Origin: Leidyana gryllorum EB-2025a
Lineage: Eukaryota > Apicomplexa
Reading direction: 5' to 3'
Length of the DNA: 25,337 bases
Assembly: GCA_048772705.1 (NCBI GenBank)
Contig: JBLWGC010000054.1
Coordinates: 1-25,337, forward strand
The position numbers and the translations under genes were made by a program. Position 1 is the stretch's first letter, and every line of letters begins with the position of its first letter. The notes under the pieces are model-generated. The model saw only the letters and a program-made list of their open reading frames with translations, ran no database searches and had not been told where the DNA came from. Shown one piece after another: positions 6,044 through 12,157 of the stretch.

Positions 6044-6115
6044 GGTTGCGTGGCGTAGTGGTTAGCACTGGAGACTTTGAATCTCCCGACCTGGGTTCGA
6101 TTCCCGGCGCGACCT
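6044..6115 (+). tRNA. tRNA-Gln-TTG: tRNA-Gln (TTG)
   Basis: Reads CAA (and CAG). GGAGA/TCTCC frames loop CTTTGAA; acceptor GGTTGCG/CGCGACC pairs with G:U; T-stem CTGGG/CCCGG has one G:U; T-loop TTCGATT. 72 nt, discriminator T. The 50 bp upstream resemble those before 4451 and 25083. Confidence 0.95.
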
Positions 6116-6159
6116 TGGAACTGGTCCTCACTACCTCGTGAAACTTCGCCACTCCTCAT

Positions 6160-6231
6160 GCAGCCACGGTCTAGTGGTTACGACGTCTGCTTAACACGCA
6201 GAAAGTCCGAGGTGAATCCTCGGTGGCTGTA
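6160..6231 (+). tRNA. tRNA-Val-AAC: tRNA-Val (AAC), non-canonical T-loop
   Basis: TCTGC/GCAGA frames loop TTAACAC and the T-stem CCGAG/CTCGG pairs, but the T-loop is GTGAATC rather than TTCGATC, so the B box is damaged. 72 nt. It is duplicated in tandem immediately downstream. Confidence 0.8.
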
Positions 6232-6302
6232 GCTCCCACGGTCTAGTGGTTACGACGTCTGCTGAACACGCAGAAAGTCCGAGGTGAATCCTCGGTGGTG
6301 TA
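6232..6302 (+). pseudogene. tandem tRNA-Val copy, decayed
   Basis: Second unit of a 72-bp tandem duplication of the gene at 6160 and carrying the same GTGAATC T-loop. The loop is TGAACAC, so U33 is lost, and the acceptor GCTCCCA/TGGTGT no longer pairs. Confidence 0.78.
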
Positions 6303-6357
6303 CCTCCTAACTTTCAGCGAGAACCAGGGGAGACAATCTTAAGCGAAACCACCTGTG

Positions 6358-6429
6358 CTCCGAGACCGGGAATCGAACCCGGGTCTTCCGCATGACAGGC
6401 GGAAATACTAACCGCTATACTATCTCGAA
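6358..6429 (-). tRNA. tRNA-Asp-GTC: tRNA-Asp (GTC)
   Basis: Reads GAC/GAU. TCCGC/GCGGA frames loop CTGTCAT, T-stem CCGGG/CCCGG is perfect, T-loop TTCGATT. Acceptor TTCGAGA/TCTCGGA has a T:G at pair 2. 72 nt, discriminator G. Confidence 0.93.
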
Positions 6430-6523
6430 CGCTCTGGATACGCTGGCCCCCAACCCCAGAAGTTCTTCTATTTTGAGATTCCACGGATAGAAAACGCGTG
6501 GAGCGGCGAGCCAACAACATTTC

Positions 6524-6603
6524 GGCAAGATGGCCGAGTGGTCCAAGGCGCTGTGTTCGGGCCGCAGTCCGAAACGGCGTGGGTTCGAATCCCACTCTTG
6601 ACA
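6524..6603 (+). tRNA. Leu-type tRNA with CGG (Pro) anticodon
   Basis: The 80-nt type II body matches Leu(CAG) at 22013: acceptor GGCAAGA/TCTTGAC, GGCCGAGTGG D-arm, variable arm and T-stem GTGGG/CCCAC. The loop is TTCGGGC, so 34-36 is CGG, complementary to Pro CCG. The stem CTGTG/CGCAG still pairs. A one-base A35-to-G change from CAG. Confidence 0.85.
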
Positions 6604-6982
6604 GCCGTTGTGTGGGCAGTCGGTCAGCCACTGGATGCAATAGGTCTTCCATTGATTTGATAGGCGGAACATCCGCCGAATCGCTGGTTCCGTCCCTAGT
6701 TGGATGCATTGGGTCCATAATCTATACTGATGGCTAATCTGGGTATTCTGAAGTTGGGTTTTGGTCTGGTAAGTGCCCGTAATTGAATTAGTTGTATTGG
6801 AATGTAATGAAAAATGAATAATAAAAACGTGTGTGTCGTGCTCGTTTCTCCCTTAACCAGGCTGGCACGTAGATCTAGCTTAACCTAAAGGCCTTAGGCC
6901 GTCATTGACTCTGGGGCTTAACTGAAAGAATGCAGATCAGGTTCAAAATGACGCATCATCCATGTAGAGCGGATGAGCGGAT
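6604..6982. other. gene-free spacer, AT-rich in the middle
   Basis: The only gap above 300 bp. No tRNA motif is visible. About 6770-6845 is markedly A/T-rich, unlike other spacers, and I found no second copy in the window. The first 60 bp resemble the end of the Leu 22013 flank (GCCGTTGT). Confidence 0.6.
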
Positions 6983-7055
6983 GGGCGGCTAGCTCAGATG
7001 GTAGAGCGCTCGCTTCGCATGCGAGAGGTACTGGGATCGATACCCAGGTCGTCCA
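6983..7055 (+). tRNA. tRNA-Ala-CGC: tRNA-Ala (CGC)
   Basis: Reads GCG. Acceptor GGGCGGC/GTCGTCC pairs with G:U, D-stem GCTC/GAGC, CTCGC/GCGAG with loop TTCGCAT, T-stem CTGGG/CCCAG; T-loop ATCGATA has A54. 73 nt, discriminator A. Single copy. Confidence 0.95.
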
Positions 7056-7170
7056 AAGTACGTACGGCTGCACGTGGCGGGATGCAAACAAACTTCCATC
7101 TTTGAAGCGTCGCAGACCACAAGTGCCATTGGCACACCAGCGCACTCAGTGTTTAGTGTGCCTCTGAAAC

Positions 7171-7243
7171 CGGTCCTGGCAGGTTTCGAACCTGCGACTT
7201 TGTGGTTAACAGCCACACGCTCTGCCGACTGAGCGACAAGACC
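7171..7243 (-). tRNA. tRNA-Asn-GTT: tRNA-Asn (GTT)
   Basis: Reads AAC/AAU. Acceptor GGTCTTG/CAGGACC, TGTGG/CCACA with loop CTGTTAA and T-stem GCAGG/CCTGC are perfect; one D-stem change (GCTC read as CGCTC). 73 nt, discriminator G. Confidence 0.95.
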
Positions 7244-7322
7244 CAGATTCAATGGTTCAGAAATTAGTATAGAGATCCTCCTTTTTCTACAACAGGATTC
7301 TGCAACCACGTCTTGTCAAGAG

Positions 7323-7336
7323 GGTACGGCTCTCGG
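7323..7336 (+). promoter_or_regulatory. Glu upstream element
   Basis: GGTACGGCTCTCGG, beginning exactly 38 bp before Glu 7361. The 24 bp between it and the gene belong to a different subfamily than at 3427, yet the motif is unchanged. Confidence 0.45.
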
Positions 7337-7360
7337 CTAAAGCTGCAGCTGAGGGACTTG

Positions 7361-7433
7361 TCCACTGTACTCTAAGTGGCTAGGATATGCGGCTTTCACC
7401 CGCACGATCCGGGTTCAAGTCCCGGCAGTGGAA
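7361..7433 (+). tRNA. tRNA-Glu-TTC: tRNA-Glu (TTC)
   Basis: Acceptor TCCACTG/CAGTGGA, TGCGG/CCGCA with loop CTTTCAC and T-stem CCGGG/CCCGG all pair. 73 nt. Convergent with Lys 7483; the pair is inverted at 17569/17676 and 13338/13471. Confidence 0.95.
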
Positions 7434-7482
7434 ATCCAGCAGAGTGTGGTTGTAGGTAACGGCTTCCAGAGACATTGATTTG

Positions 7483-7555
7483 CACCGCCCGCGGGGCTCG
7501 AACCCGCGACTGCAAGATTAAGAGTCTTGCGCTCTACCGACTGAGCTAGGGCGGC
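7483..7555 (-). tRNA. tRNA-Lys-CTT: tRNA-Lys (CTT)
   Basis: Reads AAG. Acceptor GCCGCCC/GGGCGGT (one G:U at the end), D-stem GCTC/GAGC, CAAGA/TCTTG with loop CTCTTAA, T-stem GCGGG/CCCGC, T-loop TTCGAGC. 73 nt, discriminator G. Confidence 0.97.
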
Positions 7556-7629
7556 AGGAATGCAAGGACACAAAACCCGATGGCCCGACATCTTAAGTGG
7601 CTTTGGTACCCACCAGCCTCTTGAAGATT

Positions 7630-7702
7630 GTCCGGGTCGTCTAGGTGCTTTCAACAGCAAGTTGTGGCCGTGCATACCCAGGCCCGAATCCTGGCTTGAG
7701 TA
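7630..7702 (+). pseudogene. tRNA-His (GTG) relic
   Basis: Loop TTGTGGC and T-stem CCAGG/CCTGG remain; T-loop is CCCGAAT. The D-loop is rewritten, the anticodon stem GCAAG/CGTGC has a mismatch and the 3' acceptor has lost a base. Sister of 13190 and 23763. Confidence 0.7.
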
Positions 7703-7818
7703 TGTCCCCGATGTCTCGAATGGGAGATGTGGGTGAAGTGTGCACACCCACCATCGGGCGTAGCTGCCCATCTCCTGTCTTTATCGCTACACACTCCCAT
7801 TTGACGGCTCCGCTAGTC

Positions 7819-7891
7819 GGCGCTATGGCCTAATGGATATGGCATCGGTCTACGGAACCGGGGATTCTGGGTTCGAGTCCCAGTAGCGTCT
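7819..7891 (+). tRNA. tRNA-Arg-ACG: tRNA-Arg (ACG)
   Basis: Reads CGU/CGC/CGA via inosine. Acceptor GGCGCTA/TAGCGTC with one G:U, TCGGT/ACCGG with loop CTACGGA, T-stem CTGGG/CCCAG, T-loop TTCGAGT. 73 nt. Always paired with a Pro gene across a spacer holding GTTGTTGAC repeats. Confidence 0.95.
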
Positions 7892-7937
7892 GGGCGGATG
7901 GCCGAGTTGCAGCCTGTTGAGTCAACAACTATCAGAC

Positions 7938-8009
7938 GGGCTGTTCTGGGAATCGAACCCAGGACTCCTTCCACCCTAAGGAAAGATCATACCACTAGAC
8001 CAAACAGCC
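7938..8009 (-). tRNA. tRNA-Pro-AGG: tRNA-Pro (AGG)
   Basis: Acceptor GGCTGTT/AACAGCC and T-stem CTGGG/CCCAG are perfect; TTTCC/GGAAG frames TTAGGGT with one T:G. 72 nt. Joins the Arg-Pro block on its left to the Pro-Ala-Asn block on its right. Confidence 0.95.
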
Positions 8010-8097
8010 GCCTGTCGGTCGTGCAAACCGCTGAGTACAGTTGAGAGGGTGGTTATACTATGTTGAGAACCAACACATGCGATGGGGTCTGCGCAAC

Positions 8098-8170
8098 GGG
8101 CGACTAGCTCAGATGGTAGAGCGCTCGCTTTGCATGCGAGAGGTACTGGGATCGATACCCAGGTTGTCCA
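8098..8170 (+). tRNA. tRNA-Ala-TGC: tRNA-Ala (TGC)
   Basis: Reads GCA (and GCG). Acceptor GGGCGAC/GTTGTCC with G:U, CTCGC/GCGAG with loop TTTGCAT, T-stem CTGGG/CCCAG with A54 loop ATCGATA. 73 nt. Preceded by GGGGTCTGCGCAAC, a flank shared with most Ala copies. Confidence 0.95.
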
Positions 8171-8246
8171 AACTCAGTAGGCCGGCACCTGCCGTGGTTA
8201 GATACAGAGTTGCGACCTCTGAGAGAGAGTTGGACATCGCAGCTCC

Positions 8247-8319
8247 CGGCACTGCCAGGCTTCGAAACTGCGACTTTGTGGTGAACAGCTACACGCTTTG
8301 CCGACTGAGCTACAAGACC
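8247..8319 (-). pseudogene. tRNA-Asn (GTT) relic
   Basis: Full 73 nt with loop CTGTTCA (GTT), but the anticodon stem, T-stem (GCAGT/CCTGG) and acceptor (GGTCTTG/CAGTGCC) have mismatches. Shares substitutions with Asn 16317 in the inverted block. Confidence 0.7.
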
Positions 8320-8330
8320 CAGTTGCAATG

Positions 8331-8373
8331 TTCTTTTGAGCGAGGAGAAATCATACCTTCAGACCAAACAGCC
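8331..8373 (-). pseudogene. tRNA-Pro 5' fragment
   Basis: GGCTGTTTGGTCT and GGTATGATT match Pro, then homology decays through an unreadable anticodon arm. Inverted counterpart of 5395 and 22893. Confidence 0.55.
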
Positions 8374-8460
8374 CCCTGGTCGGCCTGCCCAGCTACGGCA
8401 CTCATAGGTGTCAAATGCTGGACTACTCGGCGGTCGCGTTCGGCTGTCATTGGGTTGATT

Positions 8461-8534
8461 TGCTCCCCGGGGGGATCGAACCCTCGACCTTCGGCAAATA
8501 AGGCCGATGCTCTAACCAGCTGAGCTAGGGGAGC
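8461..8534 (-). tRNA. tRNA-Ile-TAT: tRNA-Ile (TAT)
   Basis: Acceptor GCTCCCC/GGGGAGC perfect; TCGGC/GCCGA frames loop CTTATTT, so position 37 is T, where a purine is normal and where 5234 has G. 74 nt. Could be impaired by that change. Confidence 0.88.
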
Positions 8535-8678
8535 GATCACCGCCGTTCCACCGCGTAACTCACATTCGATTCTATCTCAGGGGGTTGTTACATCAAGTGT
8601 CAGAATGCCCCGGCCTCGTGCCGACCAAGCTTGTCAGCGTCTCTGCTAATTTGCCACGGCGGTTTGAGGCGTGCCTCC

Positions 8679-8749
8679 TGCGTCTGTCGGGAATCGAACC
8701 TGGGTCGTCTCGGTGGCAACGACACATTCTACCACAAGACCACAGATGC
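8679..8749 (-). tRNA. tRNA-Gly-GCC: tRNA-Gly (GCC)
   Basis: Loop TTGCCAC; anticodon stem TGTCG/CGAGA has a G:G mismatch and the D-stem GTCT reads into TTGTGG. Same variants as Gly 22551, confirming the inverted block. 71 nt, discriminator A. Confidence 0.85.
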
Positions 8750-8845
8750 ACAACTCGTTGTTGTTTAAGCTCGTGCACAATACCGGCCGTTTTGCTTCAG
8801 AAGAGAAGACAGAATCGAGTTGAGCGAGTATGACGGGTAGTTTGT

Positions 8846-8917
8846 GGGTACGTAGCTCAGTGGTAGAGCAGCTGACTGCAGATCAGCAAGTCCGTGGTTT
8901 AACTCCGCGCGTGGCCT
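8846..8917 (+). tRNA. tRNA-Cys-GCA: tRNA-Cys (GCA)
   Basis: Reads UGC/UGU. GCTGA/TCAGC frames CTGCAGA, T-stem CGTGG/CCGCG pairs with G:U, T-loop TTTAACT (C56 changed to T). Acceptor GGGTACG/CGTGGCC has one G:G. 72 nt; 22384 is the perfect copy. Confidence 0.88.
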
Positions 8918-8985
8918 GAAGATGGTTTGGAACGATCGGAGATGTTGAACCACAAGGCAATGAGTCTGGAGCGGGGGATGTTTTT

Positions 8986-9036
8986 GGGCCTATGGCGGAA
9001 CGTAGCGCGTCTGACTCCTGCTTAGAAAATTGGGTG
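8986..9036 (+). pseudogene. Trp-derived relic, 3' end lost
   Basis: GGGCCTA, GGCG and TCTGA with loop CTCCTGC (CCT) match the Trp body; the T-arm is cut and joined to CTGTCCGCCAGTGTCTAA, a sequence also seen near 200. Sister of 2628. Confidence 0.6.
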
Positions 9037-9126
9037 CTGTCCGCCAGTGTCTAAATGGCTCTGATGTTTGATTCCAGCTCTGGGGGATCCAGCATCCGGG
9101 TCGGTGCCATCTGTCGTTGCAGAAGT

Positions 9127-9200
9127 GGTCGCGTAGCTCAGTCGGTTAGAGCGTGAGCCTAATAAGCTCAAGGTCCTCGGTTCGAGCCCGGGCGTGACCA
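9127..9200 (+). tRNA. tRNA-Ile-AAT: tRNA-Ile (AAT)
   Basis: TGAGC/GCTCA frames CTAATAA, acceptor GGTCGCG/CGTGACC pairs, T-stem CTCGG/CCGGG nearly perfect. 74 nt. Inverted-block counterpart of 2380; followed by a Lys relic and Ser(AGA) on the same strand. Confidence 0.94.
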
Positions 9201-9300
9201 AGTGAGGGGATCTCTGCTAAAGAGTCGCCCCGCACGCGAGGAAACCACAACATTCTGCGACTAATACGAAAGGAACTTGTTACCAAGTCCGAGCTTCCCT

Positions 9301-9349
9301 GCCGCGCCAGCTCCGTCGCTAGAGCGCAAGACTCAATGGTGGAGAGTCC
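9301..9349 (+). pseudogene. Lys-derived relic, truncated
   Basis: GCCGCGCCAGCTCCGTCG and GAGCGCAAGACT match the relic family; the T-arm and 3' acceptor are missing. Confidence 0.55.
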
Positions 9350-9410
9350 TAGTCAAACTTGCTGAACCGTATGTGGAGCCACTGGCCGCAAAATGCCGAG
9401 TTGAACAGGT

Positions 9411-9492
9411 GGCAACTTGCCCGAGTGGTTAAGGGGGTAGACTAGAAATCTACTGGGCCTGGCCCGCGCTGGTTCAAATCCAGCAGTTGTCG
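9411..9492 (+). tRNA. tRNA-Ser-AGA: tRNA-Ser (AGA)
   Basis: Acceptor GGCAACT/AGTTGTC, GTAGA/TCTAC with loop CTAGAAA, variable arm and T-stem GCTGG/CCAGC all pair; T-loop TTCAAAT. 82 nt. Ends the inverted block begun at 8679. Confidence 0.96.
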
Positions 9493-9600
9493 TGTGCTGC
9501 GATCATCGGAGTAGGCGGCTGGGCTCAAAACACTAGAGATTGCAGTGGCGACGCAGAGGCATCAAGTACGTGAATAGGTGCCATCTGTCGTCGCAGAAGT

Positions 9601-9674
9601 GGTCGCGTGGCTCAGTCGGTTAGAGCGTGAGCCTAATAAGCTCAAGGTCCCGGGTTTGAGCCCGGGCGTGACCA
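9601..9674 (+). tRNA. tRNA-Ile-AAT: tRNA-Ile (AAT)
   Basis: TGAGC/GCTCA with CTAATAA; acceptor GGTCGCG/CGTGACC; T-loop TTTGAGC has C56 changed to T, which may weaken the B box. 74 nt. Second Ile/Lys-relic/Ser unit in tandem with 9127-9492. Confidence 0.9.
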
Positions 9675-9741
9675 AGTGAGTGGATCTTTGATAAAGAGTT
9701 GCCAATACGAAAGGAACTTTTTACCAAGTCCAAGCTTCCTT

Positions 9742-9804
9742 GCCGCGCCAGCTCCGTCGGTAGAGCGCAAGACTTTCAATGGAGAGACCGCGGGTTCGGA
9801 CAAC
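9742..9804 (+). pseudogene. Lys-derived relic with T-stem deletion
   Basis: 63-nt family member: GCCGCGC at the 5' end, loop CTTTCAA, GCGGGTTC then directly GGACAAC at the acceptor position. Confidence 0.65.
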
Positions 9805-9875
9805 GCGACCGCTCCGAGTCAAGCTGCTGAACCGTATGTGAAGCCACTGCCTGCGGCATGCCGAGTTCTACCGTT

Positions 9876-9957
9876 GGCAACTTGCCCAAGTGGTTAAGGG
9901 GGTAGACTCGAAATCTACTGGGCCGGGCCCGCGCTGGTTCAAATCCAGCAGTTGTCG
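9876..9957 (+). tRNA. tRNA-Ser-CGA: tRNA-Ser (CGA)
   Basis: Loop CTCGAAA (CGA, reads UCG) in the 82-nt Ser body; acceptor and T-stem pair. The variable arm is GGGCCGGGCCC, making it self-complementary. D-arm CCCAAG has one change. Confidence 0.94.
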
Positions 9958-10032
9958 TGCGATGTGATCGGGCATCAACTCCCTTCGGTCGTGACTCGGT
10001 TTCATATACCGCGGGTGCAGCCGTTAGAGGCT

Positions 10033-10105
10033 TGGACGGCCTGGGCATCGATCCCAGTATCTCTAGCATGTTAAGCGAGTGCTATGTCATTTGAGCTAGT
10101 GGCCC
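10033..10105 (-). pseudogene. Ala-derived tRNA with AAC (Val) anticodon, decayed
   Basis: 73-nt Ala body (TAGCTC, T-stem CTGGG/CCCAG, A54 loop ATCGATG). The loop is TTAACAT, so 34-36 is AAC. The D-loop, one anticodon pair and two acceptor pairs are damaged. Confidence 0.7.
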
Positions 10106-10193
10106 GCTTTGCAGACACCATAGCATTTAGTGGTTCTTGACATATTATGACCAGTGTCCCAACTCTACCAGCAATTTGCACCACCGACCAGTC

Positions 10194-10265
10194 GGCTGTT
10201 TGGTCTAGTGGTATGATCCTTCCTTAGGGTGGAAGAAGTCCTGGGTTCGATTCCCAGAACAGCCC
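10194..10265 (+). tRNA. tRNA-Pro-AGG: tRNA-Pro (AGG)
   Basis: Acceptor GGCTGTT/AACAGCC, CTTCC/GGAAG with TTAGGGT, T-stem CTGGG/CCCAG, T-loop TTCGATT: all pair. 72 nt, discriminator C. Convergent with Arg 10312 across a shortened 46-bp spacer. Confidence 0.96.
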
Positions 10266-10311
10266 GTCTGATAGTTGTTGACGCAACAGGCTGCAACCCG
10301 GCCATCCGCCC

Positions 10312-10384
10312 AGACGCTACTGGGACTCGAACCCAGAATCCCCGGTTCCGTAGACCGATGCCATATCCATTAGGCCATAGCGCC
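10312..10384 (-). tRNA. tRNA-Arg-ACG: tRNA-Arg (ACG)
   Basis: Identical in all stems to Arg 7819: GGCGCTA/TAGCGTC, TCGGT/ACCGG with CTACGGA, CTGGG/CCCAG. 73 nt. Confidence 0.95.
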
Positions 10385-10483
10385 GACTAACGGAGCCGTC
10401 AAATGGGAGTGTGTAGCGATCAAGACAGCGATTGTCGTCTGAAGCAGACCCTGTGTCGATCACTTGTGGGTATGGCTGAGGCC

Positions 10484-10539
10484 GGCTAGGATATGCGGCT
10501 CTCACTCGCACGGTCCGGGTTCAAGTCCCGGCAGTGGAA
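10484..10539 (+). pseudogene. tRNA-Glu (CTC) with foreign 5' end
   Basis: From GGCTAGG onward it matches Glu, with loop CTCTCAC and 3' acceptor CAGTGGA. The 5' acceptor and D-stem are replaced by GGGTATGGCTGAGGCC, nearly the same as in the relic at 561. Confidence 0.7.
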
Positions 10540-10615
10540 GTCATTGAAGTACTCGAGCAAAGTGCTCCACTAATCTCCGTCAGTAGCCATCGCTTCGTTA
10601 TCTCCGACTTACATT

Positions 10616-10676
10616 GCCTTCTAAGCTTAGGGGCAGAGCGTTCGCTTCGTAAGCGAGAAGGCGTCGGCAGAAGGCT
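10616..10676 (+). pseudogene. tRNA-Thr (CGT) with T-arm deletion
   Basis: Acceptor GCCTTCT/AGAAGGC and loop TTCGTAA are intact, but about 11 bp of the T-arm including the B box are gone. 61 nt. Follows Glu 10484 across the usual Glu-Thr spacer. Confidence 0.75.
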
Positions 10677-10743
10677 TTGATGCGTCGATAGGCTTATAAA
10701 GAATGGCTGTCACCAGGTACAAGAGTCAACAGGATCGTGTTCT

Positions 10744-10814
10744 GCATCTGTGGTCTAGTGGAAGAGTCTCTCGCTGCCATCAAGATAACCCGTGTGCGAT
10801 TCCCGACCGATGCA
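10744..10814 (+). pseudogene. tRNA-Gly (GCC) relic
   Basis: 71 nt with loop CTGCCAT; acceptor GCATCTG/CCGATGC has one mismatch, the anticodon stem TCTCG/CAAGA one, and the T-arm reads GTGTGCGATTC with no proper B box. Confidence 0.7.
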
Positions 10815-10858
10815 AAACGATAGCATGATGACTTTGTCGGCGGTTCCGATTCCGACCC

Positions 10859-10931
10859 TGGGAGTGGAGAGGATCGAACTCTCGACTTCAGTATTATGAG
10901 ACCTACGCGCTACCGACTGCGCTACACTCCC
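10859..10931 (-). tRNA. tRNA-Met-CAT: elongator tRNA-Met (CAT)
   Basis: Inserts internal Met. Acceptor GGGAGTG/CACTCCC, D-stem GCGC/GCGC and T-stem GAGAG/CTCTC are perfect, loop CTCATAA, T-loop TTCGATC. The anticodon stem TAGGT/TACTG has two mismatches beside the loop. Lacks the initiator marks of 3731. Only elongator Met in the window. Confidence 0.86.
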
Positions 10932-11066
10932 CAGTGGGACTTCTCTCGATGCATCTCCTCCTGTCAAAAGGGTGCACGGGGATGCTGTGTCCACAACAAG
11001 GACAGCCAGCTGAGACGAAAACTGAGTTGCAGCGATTGTGGGGGGCTGGAACCCGATCAGTCGCCC

Positions 11067-11139
11067 AGACGCTACTGGGACTCGAACCCAGAATCCCCGG
11101 TTCCGTAGACCGATGACATATCCATTAGGCCATAGCGCC
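11067..11139 (-). tRNA. tRNA-Arg-ACG: tRNA-Arg (ACG)
   Basis: GGCGCTA/TAGCGTC, CTACGGA loop and CTGGG/CCCAG as in 7819. One D-arm change (TGTC for TGGC) may weaken the D-stem. 73 nt. Followed, in block order, by a His relic at 11212. Confidence 0.9.
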
Positions 11140-11211
11140 AATCAACGGAGCCGTCGAATGAAAGTGTATAACCATCAAGAGAGAGTTCCATTCGAGACAC
11201 CGGAGACATCT

Positions 11212-11283
11212 TGGCCGAGCCGGGAATCGCGCCTGGCTTCGGACGGCCACAACTTGCTGTCCCAACCACTAGACGACTCGGAT
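11212..11283 (-). pseudogene. tRNA-His (GTG) relic
   Basis: Loop TTGTGGC remains, but GCAAG/CGTCC has two mismatches, the T-arm reads GCGCGATT, and the acceptor ATCCGAG/CTCGGCC is unpaired at its ends. Closer to 1526 than to the 13190 group in the D-arm. Confidence 0.7.
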
Positions 11284-11441
11284 AATCTGCAAGTAGCTAT
11301 CAAGGCAGTGGGCATCAATCAGGATGAAATGTAAGAGGAGCGTTAGATGCTCTCTAAATGAGCTACTACAGGCCGGTTCATAAGAACCAGGCTCATCGGA
11401 TACGTGATTCGAACGACATACGCCCCTTTCACGAAGCTCCT

Positions 11442-11514
11442 ACAGCAATGGTCTAGTGCTTACGACGTCTCCTTCACACGCAGAAGTTCCCGAGTTCGAT
11501 CCTCGGTGGCTGCA
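11442..11514 (+). tRNA. tRNA-Val-CAC: tRNA-Val (CAC), partly decayed
   Basis: Loop TTCACAC reads GUG. T-stem CCGAG/CTCGG and T-loop TTCGATC are good. Acceptor ACAGCAA/TGGCTGC has mismatches and the anticodon stem one. 24876 is the better CAC copy. Upstream of Asp 11570 as in other Val-Asp pairs. Confidence 0.72.
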
Positions 11515-11569
11515 GCTCGCAACTTTCAGCGAGAACCAAAGGAGAGAATCTCAAGCGAAACCAACTGTG

Positions 11570-11641
11570 CTCCGAGACCGGGAATCGAACCCGGGTCGTC
11601 CGCGTGACAGGGGGAAATACTAACCACTATACTATCTCGGA
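11570..11641 (-). tRNA. tRNA-Asp-GTC: tRNA-Asp (GTC)
   Basis: Acceptor TCCGAGA/TCTCGGA and T-stem CCGGG/CCCGG perfect; anticodon stem TCCCC/GCGGA has one C:C mismatch around CTGTCAC. 72 nt, discriminator G. Confidence 0.88.
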
Positions 11642-11735
11642 CGCTCCGAACACGCCGGCCTCCAACCCCAAAAGTCCTTCCATTTTGAGATTCCAAGGAT
11701 AGAAAACGCGTGGAGCGGCGAGCCAACAACGTCCC

Positions 11736-11815
11736 GTCAAGATGGCCGAGTGGTCTAAGGCGCTGTGCTCAGACCGGAGTCCGAAAGGGCGTGGGTTCGA
11801 ATCCCACTTTTCCCA
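11736..11815 (+). tRNA. tRNA-Leu-CAG: tRNA-Leu (CAG), partly decayed
   Basis: 80-nt type II body; loop CTCAGAC gives CAG; T-stem GTGGG/CCCAC and T-loop TTCGAAT good. Acceptor GTCAAGA/TTTTCCC has mismatches and the anticodon stem CTGTG/CGGAG one. Convergent with 11852. Confidence 0.72.
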
Positions 11816-11851
11816 GCTTGCGCCCTAAACGAGAAAAACATAGAGTCTGTT

Positions 11852-11923
11852 TGAGCCCAGAGTGATTCGAACACCCAACCTTCTGATCTGCAGTCAGACG
11901 CGCTACCGTTGTGCCATAGGCCC
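11852..11923 (-). tRNA. Trp-type tRNA body with GCA (Cys) anticodon
   Basis: Nearly the same 72-nt sequence as Trp at 23: acceptor GGGCCTA/TGGGCTC, TCTGA/TCAGA and T-loop TTCGAAT. The loop is CTGCAGA, so 34-36 is GCA, complementary to Cys UGC/UGU. All stems pair except one D-arm change. It does not resemble the true Cys genes at 8846 and 22384. Confidence 0.88.
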
Positions 11924-12009
11924 AAAACCATCCCCCGCTTCAGACTCATTGCCTTGTGGTCACCCCCGCTCCAGACTCATTACTTTGTGGTCAGGAATGG
12001 AGGTGTCAC

Positions 12010-12080
12010 GCATCTGTGGTCTAGTGGTAGAATGTCTCGTTGCCATCGAGACGACCCGGGTTCGATTCCCGGCAGACGCA
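12010..12080 (+). tRNA. tRNA-Gly-GCC: tRNA-Gly (GCC)
   Basis: TCTCG/CGAGA with TTGCCAT and CCGGG/CCCGG perfect; acceptor GCATCTG/CAGACGC has one A:C. 71 nt. A T5 run lies about 17 bp downstream, one of the few terminator-like runs. Confidence 0.94.
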
Positions 12081-12157
12081 GAAGACACATGGTTGTTTTT
12101 CCCACCATTCCAGAAATTCATGCTTGAGTTGGTGTTTGACCCTCCAACCACATCGCA

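Larger units (their letters stand above)
7361..8009 (+). repeat. Glu-Lys-His-Arg-Pro block
   Basis: Appears inverted at 12840-13543 and 17081-17748, and partly in this orientation at 23763-24210. Spacers are conserved with the genes. Confidence 0.8.
8679..9492 (-). repeat. Gly-Cys-Trp-Ile-LysR-Ser block, inverted copy
   Basis: Inverted relative to 2066-3016. Homology ends sharply at the outer edges of Ser and Gly, so the ends of the block coincide with tRNA genes. Confidence 0.8.

Noticed and set aside
11333-11375. Minus-strand TAGCTC..GAGC resembling a tRNA D-arm
   Set aside because: No anticodon arm, T-arm or acceptor partner could be found; the match is too short to call.
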